The notes under the pieces are model-generated. The model had not been told where the DNA came from. It saw nothing but the letters and a program-made list of their open reading frames with translations, and searched no databases. Shown here in pieces: positions 44,161-55,233 of a DNA stretch of 64,000 bases (position 1 is the stretch's first letter; each line of letters begins with the position of its first letter). Made by a program: the position numbers and the translations under genes. Source of the stretch: Neomonachus schauinslandi (lineage: Eukaryota > Chordata > Mammalia > Carnivora > Phocidae); the NCBI RefSeq assembly GCF_002201575.2, contig NC_058410.1:99844239-99908238 (forward strand). The letters run 5' to 3'.

Positions 44161-45010
44161 ATTATGCTGGAATATTTTCAGGGTTTTCATCAATGCGGTC
44201 ACCCAAGTAACAGAAGGTGAGGAGAATGGTGAAGTAATTGGCTCAACCATATATCTGAGATTTAGAGGAATGGGGGTTAGCGCCAAAGAATAATTTGACG
44301 AATTCCTGTTCAAGGGCCCCTATCAACAGTTATCACCTACAAGTCCTGACAGCTCCCTGCAAATTCCAAGTTTCAAAAGGTAACTAATAATTTGCAAAGA
44401 ATTTAGAGTAGAGTCTTAACACTTATCCAGCTAGCATCTCAGTTTTATGTATTAAAATATTCATCCAACAAACATCTACTATTCACATTACATACTGCAG
44501 ATGAAAAGCAAAATAGGACCAAGTATCTGAATCAAGGAATACCCAATCAGCTAGAAAACTCTGCTTAAACACTAAATAACACATTAATGCTTAGCTAAGC
44601 ATTAGGTATTCTGGTAGAGATGACAAGTTGTTCTCCAATATCCATTTTCTTCTTTTTATATGATAATAAAATTTTCAGCTGGACACATGGCTATTCAGAT
44701 AAAAAACATGATTCTTCACTCCCTTATAGCTAGGTGACCATAATATTCAGTTATGGCCTGTAAGCTATGAGCAGAGGCAATGTGTGCAACTTCACTTCAT
44801 GCCCATAAGAGGCAGGGAATGCAGTCCCTTCATCTCCTTCTTCTGTCCCTGTGACTTTATATGAACATATTGGTGAGAGACCTTAGCAAAGCAGGCAAGG
44901 GTAACAAGCACATAACAGATGGAAGACCTTTAGCTCTGGGCCACCTTAAAATGGTACCATAGCTTTCCCGGACTGTTTATCTTCAGTTTTACATGGTAGA
45001 GAAGGAAATA
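44161..45010. other. Unique DNA with a short L2-like scrap
   Basis: ttcatccaacaaacatctactattc at 44460 resembles the reverse L2 terminus. Otherwise nothing recognised. Confidence 0.4.
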
Positions 45011-45020
45011 AAAACAAGGG

Positions 45021-45205
45021 TTTTTTAAAATATTTTATTTATTTATTTAGAAAGAGAGAGTGCTGGGGGGGCGGGGAGGGAATTCCAAGTAGACTCCGGC
45101 TGAGCACAGAGCCCAACACAGGGCTCAATTTCACAACCCTGAGATCATGACCTGAGCTGAAAACAAGAGTCAGACACTTAACCAACTGAGCCACCCAGGT
45201 GCCCC
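45021..45205 (-). mobile_element. Older CAN-SINE, minus strand
   Basis: Reads in reverse from gggcacctgggtggctcagt through tgactcttgttttcagctc and catgatctcagggttgtg to an A-rich tail seen as tattttatttatttatttag. Flanks aaaacaagggtttt (45011) and aaaacaagtttt (45206) form the target-site duplication. Confidence 0.92.
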
Positions 45206-45579
45206 AAAACAAGTTTTATCTTGTTTAAAACATCATTATTTTGGTTGTTTTACAGGAACCAAATCTAGACCCAAATGAACAGAGCTAAAAGTTCTCAACG
45301 ATTCAAAGCGACATCTCATATCTGTACAGACAGGTGAATAACAAGAGAAATGGGCCTACCTGTGAATTAATAATACCAAAGTGAAAGCAACTTTATTTTA
45401 ATTACAATTACAATGTTGCATTTTAGTTGCTTGGACCAGGCTGGCTGGAACACAGAGAGAGAAGTAAGAGAGTGCTAGACAGTCCTAAGAAGTACAGAAA
45501 CCCAAATTTGTGAACAAAAGCACACGGTTTATGATTCGCCTTCTGCTCCCAAAGGACATGTGGTAGAATAATCAGAATG
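45206..45579. other. Unique DNA, no feature recognised
   Basis: Nothing nameable was seen. Confidence 0.5.
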
Positions 45580-45750
45580 ATGTTCTGGAATGTGCACAAG
45601 ATTTGAGGTCAGAAAACTTGGATTCAGGTTCCAGTTCCATAACATACCAATGTTGTGACCTTAAACAAGTCAATTAACTTCTTGAGTCTCTGCGACCTTC
45701 TGTATAAAATGACATAATACTGTCTACACTACCTAGCACATATGAAGAAG
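45580..45750 (+). mobile_element. MIR relic
   Basis: ggtcagaaaacttggattcagg, aatgttgtgaccttaaacaag, tcttgagtctctgcgaccttc, and acactacctagcacatatg follow MIR order. Confidence 0.72.
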
Positions 45751-46027
45751 GAATGCAGTAATAAAAGTGAGCCTATAGAGAAGGTGGCAAAACATTGCAT
45801 AAGCTACTACTGACAGCAGAGGTTGAAAACTGGGCATTTATGAGCTGAATTTTCCTCTTAGATACGTTTTTGTTTGACCTGCACAGTGCTTTAACATTTT
45901 TAATTTGTTGCCAACATTTGAAACCAAGAGATTCCACATAAAAGCAGACTCTCTGCTCTATCTGGAGAAATCTAAGTGTCGGACAACATTAAATCCTCGC
46001 TGCTGCCTCGCAACAGCCTGCACTGAG

Positions 46028-46150
46028 CATTTATTTGTTCATTTCTTCAACCAATCTTTATCCATAAAGGACTACGTGGCAGGCACTGTTCCAGGTGCTG
46101 AATGGACACAACGGAAAAAACAGACGAGGTGGCTGCTCTCACTCACCTTG
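46028..46150 (-). mobile_element. L2 3' fragment
   Basis: tatttgttcatttcttcaacc, gtggcaggcactgttccagg, tgctgaatggacacaacgg, ggtggctgctctcactcacc: the reverse L2 terminus. The 160-codon frame at 45905-46387 crosses it and is rejected as a gene. Confidence 0.68.
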
Positions 46151-46439
46151 TTTCCTGGGGGTATTCATAATGTACTGCCACCCAGCCCTTTCTACTCCCT
46201 GCTTGGCCTCTGCAGGCTCAGGAGTTTGCAAACCCAGACTGCTTCCAAGAAAATGCTTTCTGTGGTGGGAAGGGGTAGAGAGGTTGTAGAATTTTGTGCC
46301 TGGATTAGGGTCTCGGTACCTGGCAGGATGAGGTCGGCAGGCAAAGTGAGGAGGAAAACAAAGGAATCTCAGTTTGCACCAGGATGATATGGTCTCAACC
46401 AAATAACTCGCAGAATTAGAAAAGATGGGTCACTTTTCT

Positions 46440-46522
46440 ACTCCTTCATGCCCTCATTCAATAAGCATTCACTAAATGTGAGGCCTGGGCCAGATACTGT
46501 ACCAAGGGGGAAGATACAAATA
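46440..46522 (-). mobile_element. L2 3' fragment
   Basis: ctcattcaataagcattcac, gaggcctgggccagatactg and aagatacaaataaagat resemble the reverse L2 end and lead into the next microsatellite. Confidence 0.5.
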
Positions 46523-46524
46523 AA

Positions 46525-46578
46525 GATAGATATATACATACATACATACATATACATACGTGCATATACATACATACC
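46525..46578 (+). repeat. (tacataca)n-type microsatellite
   Basis: Imperfect acat/atac tetranucleotide array. Confidence 0.85.
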
Positions 46579-46739
46579 TACCTCAGGATATTGACCACTT
46601 AGTCACCCTCCAAAGCTTGAGAAATACCAAAATCAGACTTATAGCATTTCAACCCAAGGACACACCGCCCCCCCATAATCACTGGCATGCCACAGGCCTA
46701 AAATTCTTTTTATCCGTTAATGGCAATACCCACCTTCTT

Positions 46740-46842
46740 TTCTTATGTGTTCTAAGTGCTTTATATGGATTAAATCATTTTGTTTGCACACCAACCCCAC
46801 ATAATAGGCATTATTTCATTCCCATTTTACAGCTGCCACCTA
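46740..46842 (-). mobile_element. MIR fragment
   Basis: tgtgttctaagtgctttatat, taaatcattttgtttgcacac, cattcccattttacagctg: a diverged reverse MIR. Confidence 0.5.
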
Positions 46843-47033
46843 AAAATATACTGTTAAATCCTATAACCACATTTTACCATTTTAAGATCTAGGGTTTCTT
46901 CTCCATCATCTGGCTTTTGGACTCAGTATGATAGTTTGTTGTCTATTCGTTTAAATTTCTTATCTTTTACAAGCAAAATTTGGTGAGAAGTCATTTTAAT
47001 TTCTTCTCCGCTTACCATTCTCTGCCTTGAGTG

Positions 47034-47232
47034 TTTTTTTTTTTTTAAAGATTTTATTTATTTATTTGAGAGAGAGAGAATGAGAGACAGAGAGCATGAG
47101 AGGGAGAGGGTCAGAGGGAGAAGCAGACTCCCTGCCGAGCAGGGAGCCCGATGCGGGACTCGATCCCGGGACTCCAGGATCATGACCTGAGCCGAAGGCA
47201 GTTGCTTAACCAACTGAGCCACCCAGGCGCCC
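47034..47232 (-). mobile_element. CAN-SINE, 'cctggagtcccggg' subtype, minus strand
   Basis: In reverse it reads ggggcgcctgggtggctcag, ttggttaagcaactgccttc, catgatcctggagtcccggg and ctccctgctcggcaggg. Perfect target-site duplication ctgccttgagtg at 47022-47033 and 47233-47244. Confidence 0.95.
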
Positions 47233-47299
47233 CTGCCTTGAGTGGTTTTATCACCAGTAGCACTAAAACTAGTTCAATGAAAAATAATAATATTATTAT

Positions 47300-47485
47300 T
47301 TTTTAAAAAGCTATTGTTTATTGCAAGTGTATAATGCTAGATACTTCATAGATTTTATCTCACTGCTGCCTCCCTACTCAGACAAATTAGGAAACTGAGG
47401 TTCAGAGAGACAAGTAATTATCCCAGCTCACACAGCTGACACGTGTCAGGGCTCAAATATAAACCAAGACTTCAAACCTAGTACT
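47300..47485 (-). mobile_element. MIR relic
   Basis: taatgctagatacttcatag, gcctccctactcagacaa, ttaggaaactgaggttcagag, ccagctcacacagctgacac and gggctcaaatataaaccaag follow reverse MIR. Confidence 0.7.
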
Positions 47486-47789
47486 CTTTATATGTTCCAC
47501 ATGACATATCCTGAAGGGACTGGAAGGCAAAATGGAAACAAATAAGTAAACTTGAAGCAGAGATCAGCAGATTTTTTATGAATCTGAAGATTTCCAGGCA
47601 GAGCACAGGGCCTAGTCAGAAGAGGGTGGGGGATCCTGGCGGAGAAGTGGGCTTTCCAAGAGGGGCCACCCCACTAGCAACAATTAAAATAATCCCAAAA
47701 AAGACATGGCATCATCTACCCACTGGTGATCTGCCTGGTGTGGCTTCATGATCTACCAGCAGATGCTGAGGTATTCTTTATCTGAAGAT
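47486..47789. other. Unique DNA, no feature recognised
   Basis: No repeat or coding signal was recognised. Confidence 0.45.
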
Positions 47790-48260
47790 GATAATTTTTA
47801 AATGGCTTTGGTTTTAAGGTTGGATTATCACACGTGGTCATTTTCACCTAATTAAATCATATTCAGTTCAAAATTATATAGAAAGAGCTAAAAAAGACCT
47901 TAGGGGAAACAAGTTCTTCTGGATGAAAAACCAAATTTAGCCACCAATAAACTCAATTCAATGAAAAATGGAAACAAGAAAGCAGACTCCCTGGTTACAC
48001 TGCATGTATGCTAATGGGCCATGAGCATCCAATGCATTAGTACAAGATATCCAGTATGTTTCAGATCTGAAACCATGTATTAAAAATAAACAGAATCAAA
48101 TAATCAATGGCAAATGATCCCTGCTGATCTCTGAATCTGATTTTGAAAGCATGGCACCACATGGAAGATCAAATAATGCACATAATGTTAGAAAGACAAA
48201 CAGCTGATTTATAGCTGGCCTTCATTTAGAGATGTCCAATGACTTCAGTACGAGTCTTTT
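47790..48260. promoter_or_regulatory. Candidate conserved non-coding element
   Basis: Complex, repeat-free sequence dense in factor-like words: cacctaattaaatcatattc, tgcatgtatgctaatgggcc (POU-like), gagcatccaatgcattag, aatcaaataatcaatggc, gatctgattttgaaag-like and ttatagctggccttcattt. No meaningful frame. This is one of the strongest-looking such blocks in the window, judged by texture only. Confidence 0.38.
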
Positions 48261-48884
48261 ACCACAACCCTCTAAAGCAGAGGAGACATAAAGAAATAAA
48301 AAGAAAGGACAAGAAGGAATCTCAAGAGAGAAACTAGGAAAGCAAACAGTCCACGGGGATATTTTTGCTCCCAGCTACGAGAAAGCATCACACTTTCTCC
48401 TGGTAACCTTGACCTGCTTGTCCTGGCTCAGCAGTAGCAGCTGTGTCACATCGGCTTAGCATCTGCTTATCAATCTAATTGTGCAAACCTGACTCCCGTT
48501 TCCAGTGTCCTTAGCATGCGGGATATCCCAGTGACCGGGCTGACTGAGCAGCCTGCAGAACAGGAAACAACCAGTTCTTAGGGGAAGGAGGCCAAGGCAA
48601 GGGTTGGAGAGATGACCAGAACCTGGTTTCTTTACTGTCCAATGATCACAAGTGGAAAGAGTATTTGTTGGGCAGCCCATGGGGCAGGTTGTTCTAAAGG
48701 CGCAAAGTTAATGGGTTTTTGAATCTTAAAAAGAAAAATATCACACCACCACATCCTTCAGTAAATATGGAATGGTCTGTCAGTCCCCTGAGGGCACTGT
48801 TGCACTGACATTGTGGCATGATAATCACATCTTCTAAACCAAAAATGGGGACACAAGAAATAGTGAGACCAGGACGCAGAGCTA
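48261..48884. other. Unique DNA, no gene recognised
   Basis: Minus-strand frames 48456-48680 and 48694-48945 lack any recognisable motif. Confidence 0.45.
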
Positions 48885-49080
48885 TGGTGATTGAGAGGAT
48901 GGCTCCCTTGTCAGGCTTCTGAGGTTCAAATTCTGCCTCCACCATTGACCAATCATGTGACCTTGGAAAAGCTACTGAAGCTCAAGAGCACCCTTTGGTT
49001 CTGGTGAAGATTAGATGAGTTAATGAACAGAAAGGTACAGAACCATGCCTCTCGTATGGTCCCAATAAATATGCAGTCAG
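48885..49080 (+). mobile_element. MIR relic
   Basis: tggtgattgagaggatggctc, cttctgaggttcaaattctgc, atcatgtgaccttggaaaagc, gtgaagattagatgagttaatg and tggtcccaataaatatg follow MIR from its 5' half to its end. Confidence 0.73.
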
Positions 49081-49294
49081 AGATAATGTGTGTTTACTTA
49101 TGGAAACAAAATAATATTAATAGCCAACATAAGACAATTTGACATTAAATCTATACCCCAAAGAAGTCTGGATTACATGGTTTATATAGTATATACTCAA
49201 CCACAGTGAAGTTTATAGTGTGTGATCCCTCCTTGTCAGAGAATTTCTTGTGATCTGGACCCTTCTAAATGGCCTAGCCTGCAGTATCCGCCAC

Positions 49295-50460
49295 TAGTCA
49301 TTGAGTGACCAAATAATTACTGAGTTTGGCTTAATCTGTTCTTAACATGTAGAAGCTGTTCTAGGCAATGGGGACACAACAGGGAACAAAAGTCATAATC
49401 TCTCTCTCACAGAGTTTACATGCTAGTAGGGGAAACAAAAAATATACAGATACACAAAACAAAAACAAAATGGCAATACAAATACAGAGTCAGGGAGTGA
49501 TAACTACGGTGAAGAGAAATGAAAGGGGATGCTGAGGCAGAGAGCTGCAATTTCTAATTCATATGGTCAAGTATCTCTTAAGAGGTGAGAGTCGAGCAGA
49601 AATCTGAAGGAAGTGAAAGAGGAGATAAGGCAAACATCTTGACATAATTCCAAGCAGAAGGATCAGCAATAGCAAAGAAGCCCAGTGTGCCTGGCAACCT
49701 GAAGAAAAGCAGGTGAGCATGTCCAGAGCACAGTGAAGGAGGGAGGGGAGGGAGGAGATGCAATCAGCAAGTCACTCAGTGGCCCACTGTGCTGGTGGTC
49801 AGAGCATCATAGGGCGTTTGGAATACCTAAAAATATGCAGAGAAGCTATGAGAAAACTTTGAGCAGAGGAGTGCCACAATCTGACTTCTCTTTAAAAGGA
49901 CACCTCTGGCAGCTCTGTGGAAAACAGACTGTAGCAAGTAAGAATGGGATCGATGAAACCAGTGTGGAATCTTCTGTAACAAACCAGCTGAGAAAAGAGT
50001 GGCTTGTCGCGTAGGATGGTAATGTGAGAAATGGTCAGATCTGGGATATATTTTGAAAGCAGGGCAAACACCATCCACCGATAAGTTAAATAAATCATTT
50101 AAAAGAAAGATAATAGTGACTCTAAGGTTTTTAGCAAAAGCCAGCTGGGTGACTGTCACATTGACAAAGCTTGGAAGAGGTTGGTTTTGAGATGGAGGGG
50201 CATTAAGGTCTTGGACAAGCTAAGTTTGAAATGCCTATTTAACATCCTGATGGATGCCAAGTAAGAAAGATAAATGAAACTTGAGTTCAGGGGAGAGATC
50301 AAATCAAGGGATATCTATTTAGGAGTCATTAGCCTATAGATGGTATTTAACATGGAACTGAATGAGATCACCAAGAAATTGAGTACAGCTAAAGAAAATG
50401 TCCTAGCATTTAGGGCTGAGTAAAGCAGGACCCAACAAAAGCTGGAAAGATTGCTTAGTT
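49295..50460 (-). mobile_element. Long L2 fragment, minus strand
   Basis: About 1.15 kb. It begins with the reverse terminus (cattgagtgaccaaataatt, tgttctaggcaatggggac, gagtttacatgctagtaggg), then reads backward into the L2 coding region: gccacaatctgacttctctt, ggacacctctggcagctctg, gtttgaaatgcctatttaac. The block aggagtcattagcctatagatgg reads on the minus strand as the decayed L2 reverse transcriptase YADD box region. Only scattered short frames survive. It is the best-preserved L2 in the window. Confidence 0.78.
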
Positions 50461-50474
50461 AGGACAAAATGTGC

Positions 50475-50602
50475 AGTAGAAAGAGGCTGAAGTTAGGCAT
50501 CTAGAGACCCAAACCTTAATCACAGCTGTATAACTGGCTGCCATTAAGGTCTCTTCATGTCCAGCGCATAACCTATAAAATGAGGCATATTATCTGGGCC
50601 TG
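50475..50602 (+). mobile_element. MIR fragment
   Basis: gaggctgaagttaggcatctag, aaaccttaatcacagctgtat, gcataacctataaaatgagg resemble the 5' two thirds of MIR. Confidence 0.55.
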
Positions 50603-51580
50603 CACCACACTTACTGTTCGTGGGAAGCGCAACATATCTCTCCTGTGAGAAGCCACCAGGGAAATGTTGTGGCACTGCTAGCAGGAAGGAGAGAGAAGGT
50701 GTGAGCCAAAGACATACCACACTCTACTGGGAAGAAGAAAGACCAGGAACAAGGCCGGAGTCAAATTCCAAAACATGCTACAGGCTGCATTTCCAGCCCC
50801 CAGCCCCAATTCCTCCTTCCCATCTCCTAAGTAATGCCAACTCTAAGCTACAAATGAATACACTCAGAGGAGCACTAAAATGGTTAAGTCAGAGCAGCAT
50901 CAAAGAAGAAAAAAAAAATACTGGGGAGGTTTAGAGAGCAAAGGAAATAGAAAATATTCTTGTCTTCCTTACTGGTTAGGAGTTGAAGAAAGAAAAGAGA
51001 ATGTAATCTTGGCTACTTCCCATTTCCATGAGGGGAGGCAGCATGCAGGGCCCTTTTGAAGGAGATCAATGCTCAGGATCCTGGTGGGTAAGAGGTTATG
51101 TAGTGGAGTCTCTGATTAGTAATTCAACTAGGATTGATTCCAAGGGCTGATGTGCAGGGATTCAATCCTGGAAGGAAGAAGTTTGATCTGTGTTCCAAAT
51201 TGGCAGTGAAAGATTAATTTATTTTAGAGATTGTTTCTGAGTGGAGAAAAGAGATGAGACCATTGAAAACAGTAAATGATGAACTACCCAGAATTCTAGT
51301 TTCCCCTCCTTGTTTCAGGAATAAAACAATGAGCAAAAGAGAGGATACGAACTGGTATAAATATGTTCCAGTATATGAATGCATCATTAAAAAGAAAACA
51401 TTAATTAGTTGTCTTCTCTTCCCCTTGAACTTTTCATTTAGGAACAGCCACAGTTTTAGGGACTAGACAAAGAAAGGATATAGATATCACTCAAGAAGTC
51501 ATTCAATAAAACATCATGGCTACATTTAAGTGGTATTTTACATATTTGGGAGGAGAAAGATATCATTAAAAGTACCCCAA
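50603..51580. other. Unique DNA, no gene recognised
   Basis: Frames 50620-50934 and 51254-51466 show no recognisable product. Confidence 0.45.
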
Positions 51581-51585
51581 AAAGC

Positions 51586-51606
51586 GCGTGCACACACACA
51601 CACAAA
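51586..51606 (+). repeat. Short (ca)n microsatellite
   Basis: gcgtgcacacacacacacaa. Confidence 0.8.
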
Positions 51607-51629
51607 CCCAAATACAATTATTTTATATA

Positions 51630-51860
51630 TTTGACTTAAATGCTTCATTTAAAAAAAAAAAGCAATATATATGAATCACAAGTCCATTTTGTCCTCATAC
51701 CCAGTCCTAAGCCACTAGCAATAAAGACTGCTGTTCTGTATTTATTTTAAATACAAATGTTATCATACTATACCTACCATTCTGCCACTAGCTCTTTTTC
51801 ACTAGACATTGGTTCTTTTGGATATGTACATGTTGATACAAGGGTTTATGTCATACCTTA
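51630..51860 (-). mobile_element. Ancient L1M 3' fragment, minus strand
   Basis: gtatttattttaaatacaaatg, tctgccactagctctttttcac, gttcttttggatatgtacatg reflect the reverse of old L1M 3' sequence. Weak but consistent. Confidence 0.42.
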
Positions 51861-51884
51861 AATTCTTTCTCAGTTATTCATTTA

Positions 51885-51985
51885 TCCTCACACTATCCCA
51901 TGTAATCTTCTCGAGTAAACTGAATAGAATATAGCACTCTTCACTTTACAGATGATAGGACAGTACCAAAGACTACCCCACTTGT
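51885..51985 (-). mobile_element. Possible MIR fragment
   Basis: tatcctcacactatcccatg, cactttacagatgataggac match the reverse MIR middle. Short. Confidence 0.4.
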
Positions 51986-53416
51986 AGGACTGAACCTTCT
52001 GTCTCCTTGGTTAATTCTCCTTCACTATACCAACCATTTTCCAAACTGTATTATTAGCAGTAAAACCATTCTTTTCAGATGTAAACCTTACACAGAATGC
52101 CAATATCTAAGAGGAATTCATGTTAGGCAGAGGCAGAGGTCCTGAGCCATGCCCCTCCGCCTCCCCTACCCCCAGCAGTGACTCTCCAAGCAGGCTCATG
52201 AAGCTCTGGCCTGCACGTTCTGGACAAGGGTGATAAACAGACCAAGGAGCCCACAGCAAGTTGATCGATGAGAACACACTTATTGTGATACCACCTGTGT
52301 AAGATGGGGTCATGGCAAAAGGACACTGGCAAAGCTGGTCCTATGTGAGCTGACCCAGAGTGAAAGCTGTTTAACATTCTCCTGGGATTAAAACTCAGCA
52401 AAAGAAGGTTTCCAGAAGATAAGCATCTCATGTTGTGGTGGGAAAACAGAGATGCTGGAGATGGACAAGAAGAGTGGTGAGCAAACATCAAGGAAAGGGT
52501 GGTTCCTGCTGAGGAAAGAAGAGAGAACAAATCCCTCAAAAGAGGCAATTCAGTTTTGGGGAGGAAAAAAAAGCATCCAGAGAAATGAATGGATAAGATA
52601 ATAACAAAGACCAAAAAAAATACGTTCAATATATATATGGAGCCAAAGTCTCAGAAGGGAAAAAAAATTAGAAGGATGTTTTTTGGTTTTTCAAATAGAA
52701 TGATGGGAGTCTGAGGAGAAGGAAAAAGGCCTCAAGACTAAATAAATTCTCAAAAATATAGGGATAACACAATGTAAAGGTGGACATGTAATAAAAATAG
52801 CATAAAGCTCAAGAAGCCTACAGTGTATGGCACTCTGAATGAAAGAATGATTTAATTTGAGATGAAGAAATAAGATTATGGATCAAAAGTGACACATTGC
52901 ATACAAATAAATACGGCAGAAATCCTGAAGACAAGAATGATGCTGAAAATTGGTGTCAACTGAATCTCAAGGTTGGAAGGTTCAGGATTCGAAGAATAAG
53001 AAAACAATAAGAAACTCAATAAATGTCAAAAATATAGATCAAACATGCTTTTTAGACATAAGGTAACAACTGCCCTATTCAATCAGGAAAATAATAGCAA
53101 ATGTTCACCCAGGACATGTTCTGCTGCTAATCCTAAAGCAGCTATTTAAAGCAAGACACTTTTAAGGAAAAAAACCATTTATTAGGAGAACTAAACACAC
53201 AACAGATTACATGCATTTTACTATAGGTTAACTAATGCTATTCAATAGTACTTGTGAATAATACATAAGTGTAAGTACAAATCAAATCCTTCCTCAAGAA
53301 ATTATTTGTGAGAAGTTTGCCAGGAGACCTTCTGAGCATTAAGGTTCGACTTTCAGTCTTGTTCCTTCATGTTCCATGCAAGTCTTGTTAACTCCAGGCA
53401 TCAACAAGGATATGCT
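51986..53416. other. Unique DNA, no gene recognised
   Basis: The 168-codon minus-strand frame at 52123-52629 begins at a TTG and has no recognisable domain, so it is not called. The rest is A/G-rich with no nameable repeat. Confidence 0.45.
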
Positions 53417-53576
53417 AAGAGTAACGGGCTCTACAATCTACACATTCAATGCAATCCTCATCAAAATACCATCCACTTTTTTCAAAGAAATGGAACAAAT
53501 AATCCTAAAATTTGTATGGAACCAGAAAAGACCTCAAATAGCCAGAGGAATGTTGAAAAAGAAAAGCAAAGCTGGC

Positions 53577-53976
53577 NNNNNNNNNNNNNNNNNNNNNNNN
53601 NNNNNNNNNNNNNNNNNNNNNNNNNNNNNNNNNNNNNNNNNNNNNNNNNNNNNNNNNNNNNNNNNNNNNNNNNNNNNNNNNNNNNNNNNNNNNNNNNNNN
53701 NNNNNNNNNNNNNNNNNNNNNNNNNNNNNNNNNNNNNNNNNNNNNNNNNNNNNNNNNNNNNNNNNNNNNNNNNNNNNNNNNNNNNNNNNNNNNNNNNNNN
53801 NNNNNNNNNNNNNNNNNNNNNNNNNNNNNNNNNNNNNNNNNNNNNNNNNNNNNNNNNNNNNNNNNNNNNNNNNNNNNNNNNNNNNNNNNNNNNNNNNNNN
53901 NNNNNNNNNNNNNNNNNNNNNNNNNNNNNNNNNNNNNNNNNNNNNNNNNNNNNNNNNNNNNNNNNNNNNNNNNNNN
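53577..53976. other. Assembly gap, 400 N
   Basis: Exactly 400 undetermined bases inside L1 ORF2. All frames spanning it are artefacts. Confidence 1.
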
Positions 53977-54396
53977 GTGCAACCACTCTGGAAAACAGTA
54001 TGGAGGTTCCTCAAAAAGTTGAAAATAGAGCTACCCTATGATCCAGCAATTGTACTACTGGGTATTTACCCCAAAGATACAAATGTAGGGATCCGAAGGG
54101 GTAAGTGCACCCCGATGTTTATAGCAGCAATGTCCACAATAGCCAAACTGTGGAAAGAGCCAAGATGTCCATCGACAGATGAATGGATAAAGAAGAAGTG
54201 GTATATATATACAATGGAATATTATGCAGCCATCAAAAGGAATGAGATCTTGCCATTTGCAACGACGTGGATGGAACTGGAGAGTGTTATGGTGAGCGAA
54301 ATAAGTCAATCAGAGAAAGACATGTGTCATATGACCTCACTGATATGAGGAATTCTTAATCGCAGGAAACAAACTGAGGGTTGCTGGAGTGGGGGG

Positions 54397-54496
54397 NNNN
54401 NNNNNNNNNNNNNNNNNNNNNNNNNNNNNNNNNNNNNNNNNNNNNNNNNNNNNNNNNNNNNNNNNNNNNNNNNNNNNNNNNNNNNNNNNNNNNNNN
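54397..54496. other. Assembly gap, 100 N, flanked by a repeated segment
   Basis: Exactly 100 N, the usual placeholder for a gap of unknown size. The left flank enters the L1 3' UTR (gttgctggagtgggg) but the right flank resumes back inside ORF2. Confidence 1.
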
Positions 54497-55233
54497 ATGT
54501 TTATAGCAGCAATGTCCACAATAGCCAAACTGTGGAAAGAGCCAAGATGTCCATCGACAGATGAATGGATAAAGAAGAAGTGGTATATATATACAATGGA
54601 ATATTATGCAGCCATCAAAAGGAATGAGATCTTGCCATTTGCAACGACGTGGATGGAACTGGAGGGTATTATGTTGAGTGAAATAAGTCAAACAGAGAAA
54701 GACATGTATCATATGATCTCACTGATATGAGGAATTCTTAATTGCAGGAAATAAACTGAGGGTTGCTGGAGTGGGGGGTGGGGTGGGAAGGATGGGGTGA
54801 CTGGGTGATAGACCCTGGGGAGGGTATGTGCTCTGGTAAGCGCTGTGAATTGTGCAAGACTGTTGAATCTCAAATCTGTACCTCTGAAACAAATAATGCA
54901 ATATATGTTAAGAAAAAAAAAAAGAAGAAGAAGAAGGTAGCAGAAGGGGAAGAATGAAGAGGGGGAAATCGGAGGGGTAGACGAACCATGATGGACGATG
55001 GACTCTGAAAAACAAACTGAGGGTTCTAGAGGGGAGGGGGGTGGGAGGATGGGTTAGCCTGGTGGTGGGTATTGAGGAGGGCACATTCTGCATGGAGCAC
55101 TGGGTGTTATGCACAAACAATGAACCATGGAACACTACATCTAAAACTAATGATGTAATGTATGGGGATTAACATAAGAATAAAAAAATAAATAAAATAA
55201 AAAATAGGAAAAAAAAAAGAGTAACGGGCTCTA

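Larger units (their letters stand above)
53434..54730 (+). pseudogene. L1 ORF2 C-terminal remnant, interrupted by gaps
   Basis: Only the last third of ORF2 is present. Left piece 53434-53576 is open and ends inside KKKSKAG. The middle is N. The right piece from 53977 is open through YTMEYYAAIKRNEILPFATTWMELE and stops at 54346-54348 (LI then stop), the normal ORF2 end. The second copy after the 100-N gap ends at 54728-54730 in the same way. By comparison with a typical ORF2, about 840 bp should separate KAG from VQPLW, more than the 400 N's provide. The gap is therefore undersized or the copy is deleted there. It has no start and cannot be functional. Confidence 0.85.
53434..55216 (+). mobile_element. 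5'-truncated L1 with two assembly gaps
   Basis: Perfect target-site duplication aagagtaacgggctcta at 53417-53433 and 55217-55233 brackets everything, including both N runs. It starts in ORF2 at the RT thumb (IYTFNAILIKIPSTFFKEMEQ) and, after the first gap, continues with the C-terminal part: QPLWKTVWRFLKKLKIELPYDP, GIYPKD, MFIAAMSTIAKLW, CPSTDEWIKK, YTMEYYAAIKRNE. The 3' UTR then shows both tandem modules and an A-rich tail. The segment from MFIAAMSTIAKLW to the start of the 3' UTR is present twice, on each side of the second gap (54114-54396 and 54497-54778). Confidence 0.92.

Noticed and set aside
45905..46387. Plus-strand frame of 160 codons
   Set aside because: It runs through an L2 fragment at 46028-46150 on the other strand and has no family resemblance.
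52123..52629. Minus-strand frame of 168 codons with a hydrophobic start
   Set aside because: It begins at TTG, has no recognisable domain, no plausible splice or promoter context, and is of a length expected by chance in 64 kb.
53369..54041. Long frames spanning the N runs
   Set aside because: They are open only because undetermined bases contain no stops.
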